Shown: positions 27,238 through 35,581 of the stretch, in pieces
How positions within the stretch are numbered: position 1 is the stretch's first letter
How the letters are laid out: every line of letters starts with the position of its first letter
NCBI GenBank assembly: GCA_964246015.1
Contig: CAXTPG010000031.1
Location: 1 to 43,514, forward strand
From: JBBROS01 sp964246015
Lineage (GTDB): Bacteria > Pseudomonadota > Alphaproteobacteria > Acetobacterales > Acetobacteraceae
Direction: 5' to 3'
Length of the DNA: 43,514 bases
The notes under the pieces: model-generated
What the model saw: only the letters and a program-made list of their open reading frames with translations
The model's database searches: none
Told to the model about the DNA's origin: nothing
Program-made: the position numbers and the translations under genes

Positions 27238-28776
27238 ATGGATAACATGTCGCCCGGCGGAGCGCAGCCCGGACCAGAGGAACGCGGCACGACGCCGGCC
27301 GAACCGGAAATCCCGGCGGAGACGGCGGCGTTGGCGCGCGCGGTCAAGCGGTTGGCGCGCACCAGCGTCACCGTGATCGGCGACGTGATGCTCGACCGGT
27401 ACGTGTACGGCCATGTCGATCGGATCAGTCCCGAGGCGCCGATCCCGATCCTGGCCGTGGAGCGTGAGGTTGCGATGCCGGGGGGGGCGGGCAACGTGGT
27501 GCGGAACCTGACGGCGCTGGGGGCCGCGGTCGCGTTCGTGTCGGTGGTGGGGGACGACCAGGCCGGGTCGGACCTGACGGGGCTGATCGGCGGGCAACCG
27601 GGGGTCGAGCCTTGGCTGCTGGTGGAGGGCGCCCGGGCGACGACGGTGAAGACGCGGTATGTCGCCAACGGGCAGCAGTTGCTGCGGGCGGACCGGGAGG
27701 AGACGGGGCCGATCTCGGCGAAGCTTGCCGAGCGGATGCTGCGGATCGCGGGGGATGCGCTGGCGGCGACGTCGGTGGCGGTGTTGTCGGATTACCGGAA
27801 GGGCGTGCTGGCGGGGACGATCCCGGCGCAGTTGATCGCGGCGGCGAAGGCGGCGGGGCGGCGGGTGGTGGTGGATCCGAAAGGCCCGGACTACTCGCGC
27901 TATGCCGGGGCGGACGTGGTGACGCCCAACCGGCGGGAGCTGGCGGAGGCAACCGAGATGGCGGTCGATACCGAGGCGGGGATCGTGGCGGCGGCGACGG
28001 CGCTGCGGCGGGCGCACGGGTTCGGCGCGGTGCTGGTGACGCGGGCCGAGGACGGGATGACCCTGGTGGACGCCGAGGGCGCGCAGCACTACCCGGCGGA
28101 GGCGCCGGAGGTGTTCGATGTGTCGGGCGCCGGGGACACGGTGGTCGCGACGCTGGCGGCGGCGCTGGCGGCGGGGCTGGAGCTGCGGGTCGCGGCCCGG
28201 CTTGCCAACATCGCGGCCGGGATCGTCGTCGGCAAGGTCGGCACCGCGGTGGCGCGGGAGGAGGACCTGCTGGGGGCGCTGACGCCGCAGGGCGGGGCGC
28301 TGCGGAAGATCGTGGGCCGGGACGTCGCGGCGGAGCAGGTGGAGCGGTGGCGGCGGCGGGGCTGGCGCACCGGGTTCACGAACGGGTGCTTCGACCTTTT
28401 GCATCCCGGGCACGTGCACCTGCTGGAGCAGGCGCGGAGCCAGTGCGACCGGTTGGTGGTGGGGCTGAACTCGGACGCGAGCGTGTCGCGGCTGAAGGGG
28501 CCGACGCGTCCGGTGCAGCCGGAGGCGGCGCGGGCGGCGGTGCTGGCGAGTCTTTCGGCGGTCGATCTGGTCGTGATCTATGACGAGGACACGCCCGAGG
28601 AGACGCTGGAGGAGATCCGGCCGGAGCTGCTGGTGAAGGGCGCCGACTACACGCTGGACCGGGTCGTGGGGGCGGACCTTGTGCAGGGGTGGGGCGGGCG
28701 CGTGTGGCTGGCGGAGCTGCTGCCGGGGTATTCGACGACGGCGACGGTGCGGAAGATCGCGGCAGGGGGCGGTTAG
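27238..28776 (+). CDS. hldE: Bifunctional heptose 7-phosphate kinase / heptose 1-phosphate adenylyltransferase
   Basis: 512-aa LPS core heptose enzyme. The kinase domain (about 40-345) has GDVMLDRYVYG, the substrate loop AMPGGAGNVVRNL and the PfkB signature DVSGAGDTVVA. The adenylyltransferase domain (about 375-510) has NGCFDLLHPGHVHLLEQA with the HxGH motif and the GLNSDASVSRLKG block. It makes ADP-heptose precursor from sedoheptulose-derived phosphate. An N-terminal extension of about 35 Pro/Glu-rich residues precedes the usual family start. No good Shine-Dalgarno precedes ATG 27238, so a start farther in is possible. Convergent with the heparinase gene, with a 4-bp overlap. Confidence 0.95.
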   Translation: MDNMSPGGAQPGPEERGTTPAEPEIPAETAALARAVKRLARTSVTVIGDVMLDRYVYGHVDRISPEAPIPILAVEREVAMPGGAGNVVRNLTALGAAVAFVSVVGDDQAGSDLTGLIGGQPGVEPWLLVEGARATTVKTRYVANGQQLLRADREETGPISAKLAERMLRIAGDALAATSVAVLSDYRKGVLAGTIPAQLIAAAKAAGRRVVVDPKGPDYSRYAGADVVTPNRRELAEATEMAVDTEAGIVAAATALRRAHGFGAVLVTRAEDGMTLVDAEGAQHYPAEAPEVFDVSGAGDTVVATLAAALAAGLELRVAARLANIAAGIVVGKVGTAVAREEDLLGALTPQGGALRKIVGRDVAAEQVERWRRRGWRTGFTNGCFDLLHPGHVHLLEQARSQCDRLVVGLNSDASVSRLKGPTRPVQPEAARAAVLASLSAVDLVVIYDEDTPEETLEEIRPELLVKGADYTLDRVVGADLVQGWGGRVWLAELLPGYSTTATVRKIAAGGG

Positions 28777-30365
28777 CCGACCTTCGTTATCGCCCATTCG
28801 GCGCTTTGGGTTTCGCCGCCGCCGGTCAGGACGATCTGCTGGGTGGGGCGTTGGTCCGGGCCGCCGAGGTAGATGCTTTCCTCGATCGTCATGTCGTTGG
28901 CCTTCGCGCGGAGGGCCCAGATGCCGCCGCCGGGGAGGCGAAGGACGACGGTCTTGCCGTCCTGCTGCATGGAGGCGACGACGCCGGGGTGCAGGTGGAA
29001 GCGTACGGCGAAGGGGTGGGGCTTCGACGCCTCGATGCTGTCCTCGCCGCGGATGTCCTCGCCGCTTTCGGCCATATACAGGCGGCGGTGGTGGATGGCG
29101 CCGTCGAGGGTGCGGTAGCCGTCGTGGCTGGCTTCCAGCCAGTGGGCGCCGTTGGCTTCCTGGCGTTGCGCGTCGACAACGGTGGGGACGCGGCCCAGGC
29201 CTTCGGGTTTGAGTTCGCTGCTGTTGGTGTCGGCGACCACCAGGGTGGAGTGGGCTGCGGTGGCGCGGGCGGCGTCGTGCCAGGGCCCGCGGGAGGGGGG
29301 GGCCGCGCCGCAGTTGACGATCATGCGCTCGCGGCCGACCGACAGCTCCATCGAGAGGGTGCCGGCGTGGGCGAGGCGGTCGATGCCGTGGGGCGGCGGG
29401 GGGCCGCAATCGACCATGAGGACGGTGCGGCCGGCCTGGAGCCGCTGGAAGCCGCTTTCGGTGAGGCCGGCGGGGGCGCGTCCGCCGCGGCCGGCCTGGG
29501 TGAGGACGAGGTCGATGAGGGCGGGGGTTTCCTCGCGCGCGCCGTTGAAGAGCGCCAGGCCGCCGTCGCCGTGGCGCAGCGCGCGGAGGGCGGGTGCCAT
29601 GCGCTCGATGGCGGAGGCGAGGGCGGCGGGGGGTTGGGCGAGGGCGGCCTGCAGCAGGGCGCGGATTTCGGTGAGGTCCTGCAGGGCGGCGAGCTGGGCG
29701 GCCGGGCTGCGTTCCGCGTGGCAGCCGTCGGGGAGGACCTGGCGGGCGATCTCCTGCGGGAGGAGGCGCATGCAGCGGGTGAGATAGGTGGCCTGGGTGG
29801 GGAGGGCGACGGAGGCGGCGATGAGGCCCTTGAGGGCGGTGAGCGCGCGGGCGTCGATCTCGTCGGCGGGGATGGCGGCGGCGAGCATGCGGGCGTCGGC
29901 CACCAGGCGGGCCATGACGCTGGCGCGGAAGGCGTCGTCGGCGCTGGCGACGAAGAAGTCGTAGTGGCCGAGCCATGCGGTGATGCGGGCGCCGATGACG
30001 TCCGCGCGCTCGGACATCCTGTCGCGGCCGGGGGTGCCGATCCAGTCGGCGACGAGGTCGCGGGCGCGGGCGCGGGCGCCGTCGGTGCCGAGGGCGCGGA
30101 GGTCGCGGAGCCAGCCGAAGCCGTGGGCGAGGGCGCGGAGGGTGGCGGGGCCGGTGGTGTCGGACCAGGTGCCGGGGCCGAGGCGGAGGACGGAGCCCGC
30201 GTGTTCCAACTCGCCCTTCAGGATGCGGGCGCCGCGGGCGGGGTCACCGGGCCAGGGGTCGCGGACGGACAGGGCGGGGGCGTCGGGGACGCGGCCCATG
30301 CGGAGCGCCGGCATGCGGGACATGGCCCGGCGGGCGTCGCGGGCCCAACGGCGAGGGTCGATCAT
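28773..30365 (-). CDS. Heparinase II/III family protein
   Basis: 530-aa protein with an N-terminal alpha-helical toroid (about residues 40-310) and a C-terminal beta-sandwich with the Heparinase_II/III signature (MVDCGPPPPHGIDRLAHAGTLSMELSVGRERMIVNCGA, then ARATAAHSTLVVADTNSSE). Such proteins depolymerise uronic-acid polysaccharides by beta-elimination. In many Alphaproteobacteria this housekeeping version sits near rpe and purH with unknown substrate. No signal peptide is evident, which is unusual for a polysaccharide lyase. Overlaps the rpe stop by 4 bp (ATGA at 30362-30365), so translation is coupled to rpe. Confidence 0.88.
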   Translation of the reverse strand: MIDPRRWARDARRAMSRMPALRMGRVPDAPALSVRDPWPGDPARGARILKGELEHAGSVLRLGPGTWSDTTGPATLRALAHGFGWLRDLRALGTDGARARARDLVADWIGTPGRDRMSERADVIGARITAWLGHYDFFVASADDAFRASVMARLVADARMLAAAIPADEIDARALTALKGLIAASVALPTQATYLTRCMRLLPQEIARQVLPDGCHAERSPAAQLAALQDLTEIRALLQAALAQPPAALASAIERMAPALRALRHGDGGLALFNGAREETPALIDLVLTQAGRGGRAPAGLTESGFQRLQAGRTVLMVDCGPPPPHGIDRLAHAGTLSMELSVGRERMIVNCGAAPPSRGPWHDAARATAAHSTLVVADTNSSELKPEGLGRVPTVVDAQRQEANGAHWLEASHDGYRTLDGAIHHRRLYMAESGEDIRGEDSIEASKPHPFAVRFHLHPGVVASMQQDGKTVVLRLPGGGIWALRAKANDMTIEESIYLGGPDQRPTQQIVLTGGGETQSAEWAITKVG

Positions 30366-31039
30366 GCGGGCCTGAGTGCAGTGAGGGCGGCGCGGTAGTC
30401 GGGTTGGGCGAAGACGGAGGTTCCGGCGACGAGCATGGTGGCGCCGGCTTCGATGGCCCGGGGGGCGGTCTTCGGGGTGATGCCGCCGTCGGCGCCCAGA
30501 ACGATGGGGCGGCGGCCGATGAGGGCGCGGAGTTCGCGCAGCTTGTCGTACTGGGATTCGATGAAGGCCTGGCCGCCGAAGCCCGGGTTCACGGTCATGA
30601 CGAGGATCTGGTCGACGTCGTCAATCACGGGGGCGATGGCGGCGGCGGGGGTGGCGGGGTTGAGTGCCACGCCCGGGCGCTTGCCGAGGCTGCGGATGAG
30701 CTGGAGCGTGCGGTGGAGGTGGGGCCCGGCCTCGACATGCACGGTGATGTGGTCGGCCCCGGCCTCGGCGAAGGCGGCGACGTAGGGATCGACGGGGGCG
30801 ATCATCAGGTGGACGTCGAAGGGCAGCGTGGTGCGGGGGCGGAGCGCCTTCACGACCAGGGCGCCGAAGGAGATATTGGGGACGAAGTGACCGTCCATGA
30901 CGTCGAGGTGGAGCCAGTCGGCGCCGGCGCGCTGGACGGCTTCGGCTTCGTCGCCCGGGCGTGCGAAGTCGGCCGCGAGCAGGCTGGGGGCCAGCACCGG
31001 GGCCGGGGGGGGCCAGGGTAGGAACGGCGAATCGGGCAT
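30362..31039 (-). CDS. rpe: Ribulose-phosphate 3-epimerase
   Basis: 225-aa TIM-barrel epimerase of the pentose phosphate and Calvin pathways. Signatures: APSLLAADFA, LHLDVMDGHFVPNISFG with the metal-binding His-Asp, DVHLMI, ALNPATP, VNPGFGGQAFI, ADGGITPKTAP and VAGTSVF. The start at ATG 31039 lies 10 bp after the DMT transporter stop on the same strand, so it belongs to a run of minus-strand genes 33691 to 28773. Confidence 0.97.
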   Translation of the reverse strand: MPDSPFLPWPPPAPVLAPSLLAADFARPGDEAEAVQRAGADWLHLDVMDGHFVPNISFGALVVKALRPRTTLPFDVHLMIAPVDPYVAAFAEAGADHITVHVEAGPHLHRTLQLIRSLGKRPGVALNPATPAAAIAPVIDDVDQILVMTVNPGFGGQAFIESQYDKLRELRALIGRRPIVLGADGGITPKTAPRAIEAGATMLVAGTSVFAQPDYRAALTALRPA

Positions 31040-31049
31040 CCCGGTGGTT

Positions 31050-31937
31050 CTAGAGGGTATTGGCGGGGCGGGGAACGGGGTGGGTTCGGGCGGCGGGCCA
31101 GGTGGCGAGGGCGATGGAGGCGGCCATCAGCGCGGCGCCGGCGGCGTGGGGCCATGTCGGCTGTTCATGCAGCAGCAGGATGGAGGCGAGTCCGGCGGTA
31201 AGGGGGAGGAGACCGGCGAAGATACCGGCAATGCCGCCGGGGACGCGGCGCAGGCCGGCATACCAGAGGATGACGGCGAGGACGCTGGCGGTGACGGCGT
31301 GGAAGAGCAGGAGCGCGAGGGTGGGAAGGGTGATGGGGTCTGCGGGCCAGGCGTGGGCGGCGAGGGGGGCCATGAGCAGGCCGCTTATGACCTGCATCCA
31401 GAAGGTGCCGACGAGGGGGGAGATGCGGGTGGCGTTGGCCTTCGCGAGGAGCATGTAGGCGGCTTCCGCGACGACGGCGGCGAAGACGAGGGCGTCGCCG
31501 AGAAGGGCGAGGGGCGCGTCGCCGCCCCGACCGAGCGCGAGGGCGGCCATGCCGGCGGCCGCCATCAGGGCGGCGGCGGCGCGACGGGCGGGGAGGGGTT
31601 CGCGAAGGGCCAGGAATGCGCCGAGGGCGACGATTGCCGGAAGCGTCGCGAGCACCAGCCCGGCCTCCAACGCTCCGGTGCGCTGGACGCCGAGCAGGAG
31701 CAGGACGTTGTAGGCGATGCTGCCGACGGCGGCCTGGGCGGCGAGGTTGCGGAGGGCGGCGGGACCGGGGCGGGACAGGGTGCGCCAGACGAAGGGCAGC
31801 ACGATGAGGGCGGCCATTGCGCAGCGGAGGGCGAGGATGACGGCGATGGGCAGGGAGGCGGCGAGGAGTTTCAGGACGACGACGTTGAGGCCCACGAGCG
31901 CCATGGCGGCGGCGAGCTGGGCGTAGGCGAGGGTCAC
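31050..31937 (-). CDS. DMT/EamA-family transporter
   Basis: 295-aa membrane protein with about ten hydrophobic helices: AQLAAAMALVGLNVVVLKLL at the start, the EamA-type SIAYNVLLLLGVQRTGALEAGLVLATLPAIVALGAFL, and the second repeat GDALVFAAVVAEAAYMLLAK. Probable exporter of small metabolites. The start is GTG 31937, which overlaps the stop of the upstream FemAB-like gene (GTGA), implying coupling. Confidence 0.9.
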   Translation of the reverse strand: MTLAYAQLAAAMALVGLNVVVLKLLAASLPIAVILALRCAMAALIVLPFVWRTLSRPGPAALRNLAAQAAVGSIAYNVLLLLGVQRTGALEAGLVLATLPAIVALGAFLALREPLPARRAAAALMAAAGMAALALGRGGDAPLALLGDALVFAAVVAEAAYMLLAKANATRISPLVGTFWMQVISGLLMAPLAAHAWPADPITLPTLALLLFHAVTASVLAVILWYAGLRRVPGGIAGIFAGLLPLTAGLASILLLHEQPTWPHAAGAALMAASIALATWPAARTHPVPRPANTL

Positions 31938-33109
31938 GCCCCGGCGTCGTCGTCGCAGACGGATTTGTAGGGGGAGAGGGTGGCGAGGGCGTCCATCTCG
32001 GCTTCGACGCCGGGGCGTTCCTGGTCGAGGAACTCGGCGATGGCGCGGCGAAGGCCGGGGTGGGCGATCCAGTGGGCGGAGTAGGTGGTGCTGGGGAGGT
32101 AGCCGCGCTGGATCTTGTGCTCTCCTTGTGCGCCGGCCTCGACGCGGTCGAGCTTGTGTTCGATCGCGTAGTCGATGGCGCGGTAGTAGCAGAGCTCGAA
32201 GTGGAGGAAGGGCCAGTCGCCGCGGCAGCCCCAGTTGCGGCCGAACAGCGCGCCGTCGCCGACGAGGTTGAGGGCGCCGGCGACGGGGGTGCCGTCCTTT
32301 TCGGCGAGCATGAGCAAGACCTGGTCGGGGAGGCGTTCGGAGAGCAGGGGGAAGAAGCGCTTGGTGAGGTATGCGCTGCCCCACTTGCGATCCACGGTGC
32401 TGGTGTAGAAGCGGTAGAAGGCGTCCCAGTGATGGGGCCGGATCTCGTGACCGCGGAGGGTGAGGAAGGTGAGGCCGGCGGCGTTCGCGTCGCGGCGTTC
32501 GCGCTTCAGGACCTTGCGCTTGCGGGAGGCGAGCGTGGCGAGGAAGTCGTCGAAGGAGGCGTAGCCGTTGTTGTGCCAGTGGAACTGCTTGCCGATGCGT
32601 TGCAGCCAGCCGGCTTCGCCGAGGGCGTCCCATTCCGGGCGGGTGCAGAAGGTGGCGTGGACGGAGGAGAGGTTCAGCTCGCGGCAGGCCTGGATGAGGG
32701 CCTCGCCGAGCGCCCGGGGGGGGACGCCGTCGCGGGCGAGGAGGCGGGGACCGGGGACGGGGCTGAAGGGCGAGGCGATCTGGAGCTTGGGGTAGTAGTC
32801 GCCGCCCGCACGCTCGAACGCGTGGGCCCAGCCGTGGTCGAAGACGTATTCGCCGTAGCTGTGGGACTTCGCATACATGGGCACGATGGCGACGATGCGG
32901 TCGTTGTCGCGGAGGGCGGCGTGCTGCGGAAGCCAGCCGGTGCGGGCCCCGGCGGAGCCGCTGTCCTCGACGGCGGAGAGGAAGGCGTGGCTGACGAAGG
33001 GGTTTCCCAGGCTGTCGAGGGTGCCGGCGCAGGCGTCCCAGTCGGCGGCCGGGATGTCGGCGATGCGGGGGTGGAGGGTGAGGGTCAGGGCGGGGAGGCC
33101 GTCGGGCAT
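31934..33109 (-). CDS. FemAB-like GNAT family protein (DUF482)
   Basis: 391-aa protein of the DUF482/FemAB_like family, acyltransferase fold of two GNAT-like halves. Signatures: GNPFVSHAFLSAVEDSGSAG, VPMYAKSHSYGEYVFDHGWAHAFERAGGDYYPKLQIASPFSPVPG, SRKRKVLKRERRDA, FYRFYTSTVDRKWGSAYLT and the near-C-terminal EAGAQGEHKIQRGYLP. The family is widespread in Alphaproteobacteria but its acyl donor and acceptor are not established. A run of eleven G's (33158-33168) lies 49-59 bp upstream of its ATG, where promoter elements would sit. Confidence 0.9.
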   Translation of the reverse strand: MPDGLPALTLTLHPRIADIPAADWDACAGTLDSLGNPFVSHAFLSAVEDSGSAGARTGWLPQHAALRDNDRIVAIVPMYAKSHSYGEYVFDHGWAHAFERAGGDYYPKLQIASPFSPVPGPRLLARDGVPPRALGEALIQACRELNLSSVHATFCTRPEWDALGEAGWLQRIGKQFHWHNNGYASFDDFLATLASRKRKVLKRERRDANAAGLTFLTLRGHEIRPHHWDAFYRFYTSTVDRKWGSAYLTKRFFPLLSERLPDQVLLMLAEKDGTPVAGALNLVGDGALFGRNWGCRGDWPFLHFELCYYRAIDYAIEHKLDRVEAGAQGEHKIQRGYLPSTTYSAHWIAHPGLRRAIAEFLDQERPGVEAEMDALATLSPYKSVCDDDAGA

Positions 33110-33170
33110 GGGCGAGGATATGGGGGCGGGGCGGGGTGTGGCCAGGGTTGCTTCCTCGGGGGGGGGGGCC

Positions 33171-33192
33171 AGCGGGACGCCGGCGCTACTAG
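33171..33192. repeat. Interspersed repeat family B, copy 2
   Basis: AGCGGGACGCCGGCGCTACT followed by AG. It lies in tandem with copy 3 (38 bp start to start) between the FemAB-like gene and ridA, right beside the eleven-G run at 33158-33168. Confidence 0.78.
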
Positions 33193-33208
33193 GGAGGTGA
33201 CCTTGGCC

Positions 33209-33230
33209 GGCGGGACGCCGGCGCTACGAG
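33209..33230. repeat. Interspersed repeat family B, copy 3
   Basis: GGCGGGACGCCGGCGCTACG followed by AG. On the minus strand its edge reads CTCGTAG, giving the last Ser codon and TAG stop of the RidA gene, exactly as copy 1 does for the denD-like gene. Confidence 0.78.
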
Positions 33231-33691
33231 ATCTCGAACAGGCCTTCCACTTCCACGGCGGCGTCGGCGGGGAGGGAGGGGACGCCGATGGTGGTGCGGG
33301 CGTGGCGGCCGGCGTCGCCGAAGATCTCGACGGCGAGGTTGGAAGCACCGTTCATGACGAGGGCGTGCTGGGTGAAAGCTGCGGGGGCGGCGACGAAGCC
33401 GCCGAGGCGGACGACGCGCTTCACGCGGTCGAGGTCGCCGCCGCAGGCCGTGCGGAGGTGGGTGAGGACGTTGAGGAAGCAAAGGCGGGCGGCGTCGACG
33501 CCCTGGTCGAGGCTGACGCCTTCCGTGACCTTGCCGGTGATGGCGATCTTGCCGTCCTTGGCGGGGACCTGGCCGGAGACGACGACGAGGTTGCCGGTGA
33601 CGGCGTAGGGGACGTAGTTGGCGATGGGGGCCATGGCGGGCGGGAGGGTGATGCCCAGCTCGGCGAGGCGTGCGTCGATGCGTCCGGTCAT
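33224..33691 (-). CDS. RidA/YjgF family protein (reactive enamine/imine deaminase type)
   Basis: 155-aa RidA-superfamily protein of the longer subgroup: MAPIANYVPYAVTGNLVVVSGQVPAKDGK, ARLCFLNVLTHLRTACGGDLDRVKRVVRLGGFV, and TTIGVPSLPADAAVEVEGLFEIS. Canonical RidA hydrolyses 2-aminoacrylate with an arginine near the RxxxGVxxLP segment; here the order is HARTTIGVPSLP with an Arg in place. The function of this subgroup is not established. It lies 11 bp downstream of the RNR-derived gene, so the two are probably co-transcribed. Confidence 0.9.
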   Translation of the reverse strand: MTGRIDARLAELGITLPPAMAPIANYVPYAVTGNLVVVSGQVPAKDGKIAITGKVTEGVSLDQGVDAARLCFLNVLTHLRTACGGDLDRVKRVVRLGGFVAAPAAFTQHALVMNGASNLAVEIFGDAGRHARTTIGVPSLPADAAVEVEGLFEIS

Positions 33692-33702
33692 GTTCGCGTC
33701 CT

Positions 33703-35163
33703 TCAGGAGACTAGGCGCAGGCCGGGACGGCGGGCGCGGGGTTGGGCGGGGAGGTCGAGGGGGAGGAGGGGCATCGGGTCGGCCTCGCGGGGGTCGGGGA
33801 TGCCTTCGGGGACGTCGCAGCTTCCCAGGTAGTTGATGGCGAGGTTGCGGAACACGTAGTCGAGCGGGCTGGTGGCGTGGGCGACGTCGCCGTCGCCCTC
33901 GACGCGGCCGGCGGGGCCGAAGCGGGTGAGGGTGAAGGCGGCCACGTAGTCCTCCAGCGGCACGCCGTGCTGCAGACCGAGGCTTACGGCGGCGGCGACG
34001 CTGTCCATCATGCCGCGGAGGGCGGCGCCTTCGCGGGGCAGGCTGACGCTGATCTCGCCCAGGGTGCCGTCCTGGTATTCGCCGGTGACGACGTAGATGC
34101 GGTGTCCGCCGACGGAGGCCTTCTGCGTGTAGCCGCGGCGGCGTGCCGGAAGCTCTCGGCGAAGCGGGGGCGGCTTGGGCACGGCGCCGGCCACGGGTCG
34201 TGCGGGCATGGCGTGGACATAGGGGGCGACGGCGTCGTGCATGGCCTGGTGGGCCGCGAGGCCTGCGGGTTCCAGCACGATCTCGCCGTGGAGCACCCGG
34301 GCCAAGGCGGTTTCGGGCGACATCCCGAGTGCGGCGAGGCGGGCCTGCGCGGCGCGGGTCAAGGTCTGGGCGGGGCCGACGGGGGAGAAGGCGGGGGCGA
34401 TTCCGCCGGTCTCGGCGCCCAGCAGGGCGTCGGCGGGTCCGGGGGGGACGATGGCGGTGCTGGGGATGCCGGTGGTGCCTTGCAGGGCGGTGCGGCGGGC
34501 GTCGGCGGCGGCCTCGGCCAAGGCGGGCAGGGCGCAGCGGGCGGGGGGGGCGGGCCAGGAGGGAAGGCGGGATAGAAGGTCCGGCTGGTCGCCGGCGAGG
34601 GCGAGGTCGGCGGTGGCGCGGAGGAGGGCGGCGAGGCAGGCGGCGACGTCGCGGGCGGCGGGGCTTGCGTAGTCGACGCCGATGGCGGCGAGCAGGCCGT
34701 CGAGGTCGGTCATGCCGATGGCGAAGCGGGTGGCGGCGGGGTCGCCGAGGCGGAGCGCGGTCGCGGCGGTTCGGACGGCGTCGGTGAAGGCGGGGACGTC
34801 GAAGCCGGTGGCGGCGTCGAGGAAGGCGGGGAGGTTGATCACGAAGCCGGGGGGCGCGCCGGCGGCGCCGTTCCAGACCGGCATGGTGGGGGCGGCGCGG
34901 CGGTGCAGCAGCAGGGCGTGGAGGCGGTCGGCGAGGGCCGGGTCGCCTTCTTCCCTCGCCCGGGTCGCGACGGGGCGGATCCAGGCGTCGGCGGCGCGGG
35001 GCAGGGTGGTTGTGCCTTCGCCGGGGGCGAGGGCGGCGAGGGCGGCGGCGGCGCGGTCGTCCCATGCGGCGGGAAGGGAAAGGGGGCGGGGGGGCGAGTC
35101 GGGGTCGGCGCCCGCCTCGGTCTCGCGCATGCGCACGCCGCGCCAGATCCGTGTCGTGGTCAT
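33703..35163 (-). CDS. Ribonucleotide-reductase-derived protein with TSCPD domain (probable pseudoenzyme)
   Basis: 486-aa protein. Residues 338-445 (RRELPARRRGYTQKASVGGHRIYVVTGEYQDGTLGEI onward, then LQHGVPLEDYVAAFTLTRFGPAG, TSPLDYVFRNLAINYLG) match the C-terminal TSCPD domain of vitamin B12-dependent class II ribonucleotide reductase (NrdJ). The N-terminal 330 residues still echo NrdJ catalytic-domain segments (GFVINLPAFLDAATGFD, FAIGMTDLDGLLAAIGVDYAS, LLGAETGGIAPAFSPV, AAHQAMHDAVAPYVH). The protein is less than half of NrdJ length and has only three cysteines (C176, C210, C449), with no NxCxE active-site motif. It probably lost catalysis. A regulator, nucleotide-binding protein or accessory subunit is possible. 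Divergent from the NDUFA12 gene across 62 bp. Confidence 0.8.
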   Translation of the reverse strand: MTTTRIWRGVRMRETEAGADPDSPPRPLSLPAAWDDRAAAALAALAPGEGTTTLPRAADAWIRPVATRAREEGDPALADRLHALLLHRRAAPTMPVWNGAAGAPPGFVINLPAFLDAATGFDVPAFTDAVRTAATALRLGDPAATRFAIGMTDLDGLLAAIGVDYASPAARDVAACLAALLRATADLALAGDQPDLLSRLPSWPAPPARCALPALAEAAADARRTALQGTTGIPSTAIVPPGPADALLGAETGGIAPAFSPVGPAQTLTRAAQARLAALGMSPETALARVLHGEIVLEPAGLAAHQAMHDAVAPYVHAMPARPVAGAVPKPPPLRRELPARRRGYTQKASVGGHRIYVVTGEYQDGTLGEISVSLPREGAALRGMMDSVAAAVSLGLQHGVPLEDYVAAFTLTRFGPAGRVEGDGDVAHATSPLDYVFRNLAINYLGSCDVPEGIPDPREADPMPLLPLDLPAQPRARRPGLRLVS

Positions 35164-35225
35164 GACGGGATCGTAGGGGGGTGGCGGGTATGGCGCAATC
35201 GGGCCGCGTTTCGTATATGCGGGGC

Positions 35226-35579
35226 ATGACCATCGGCACCCGCCTGTTCACGTATTTCAACGGCCGCCTTGTCGGGTCCGACGGGGACGGCAACCGGTAT
35301 TTCGAGATGAAGCGGATCCGTCCCGGCATCCGCACCCGGCGGTGGGTGCTGTATGCGGGCGCGGCGGAGGCCAGCGCGGTGCCGGCGGAGTGGCATGGGT
35401 GGCTGCACCACACGACGGATGCGCCGATCGCGATGAGCACGCGGAAGCCGTGGCAGATCCCGCACCAGGCGAATTTGACGGGGACCGCGGGCAGCTATCG
35501 GCCGCCGGGTCATGACTACCAGGGCGGACAGCGTCCGAAGGCGACAGGCGACTACGAGTCCTGGACGCCGGGCAGCTAG
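35226..35579 (+). CDS. NADH:ubiquinone oxidoreductase accessory subunit, NDUFA12 family
   Basis: 117-aa homologue of mitochondrial complex I accessory subunit NDUFA12 (B17.2), found in Alphaproteobacteria. Signatures: GTRLFTYFNGRLVGSDGDGNRYFEMK, RRWVLYAGAAEASAVPAEWHGWLHHTTD and WQIPHQANLTGTAGSYRPPGHDYQGG. ATG 35226 gives the family N-terminus. It is the first gene of a tight plus-strand run (mlaD, small ORF, DUF2155, otsB) with 2-bp or overlapping junctions. Confidence 0.95.
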   Translation: MTIGTRLFTYFNGRLVGSDGDGNRYFEMKRIRPGIRTRRWVLYAGAAEASAVPAEWHGWLHHTTDAPIAMSTRKPWQIPHQANLTGTAGSYRPPGHDYQGGQRPKATGDYESWTPGS

Positions 35580-35581
35580 GG

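Noticed and set aside
26374..29976. A 1200-codon minus-strand open frame across the phosphatase, hldE and heparinase genes
   Set aside because: It runs antisense to two genes and out of frame with a third, all with complete motif sets. Its translation is a low-complexity Arg/Pro/His shadow.
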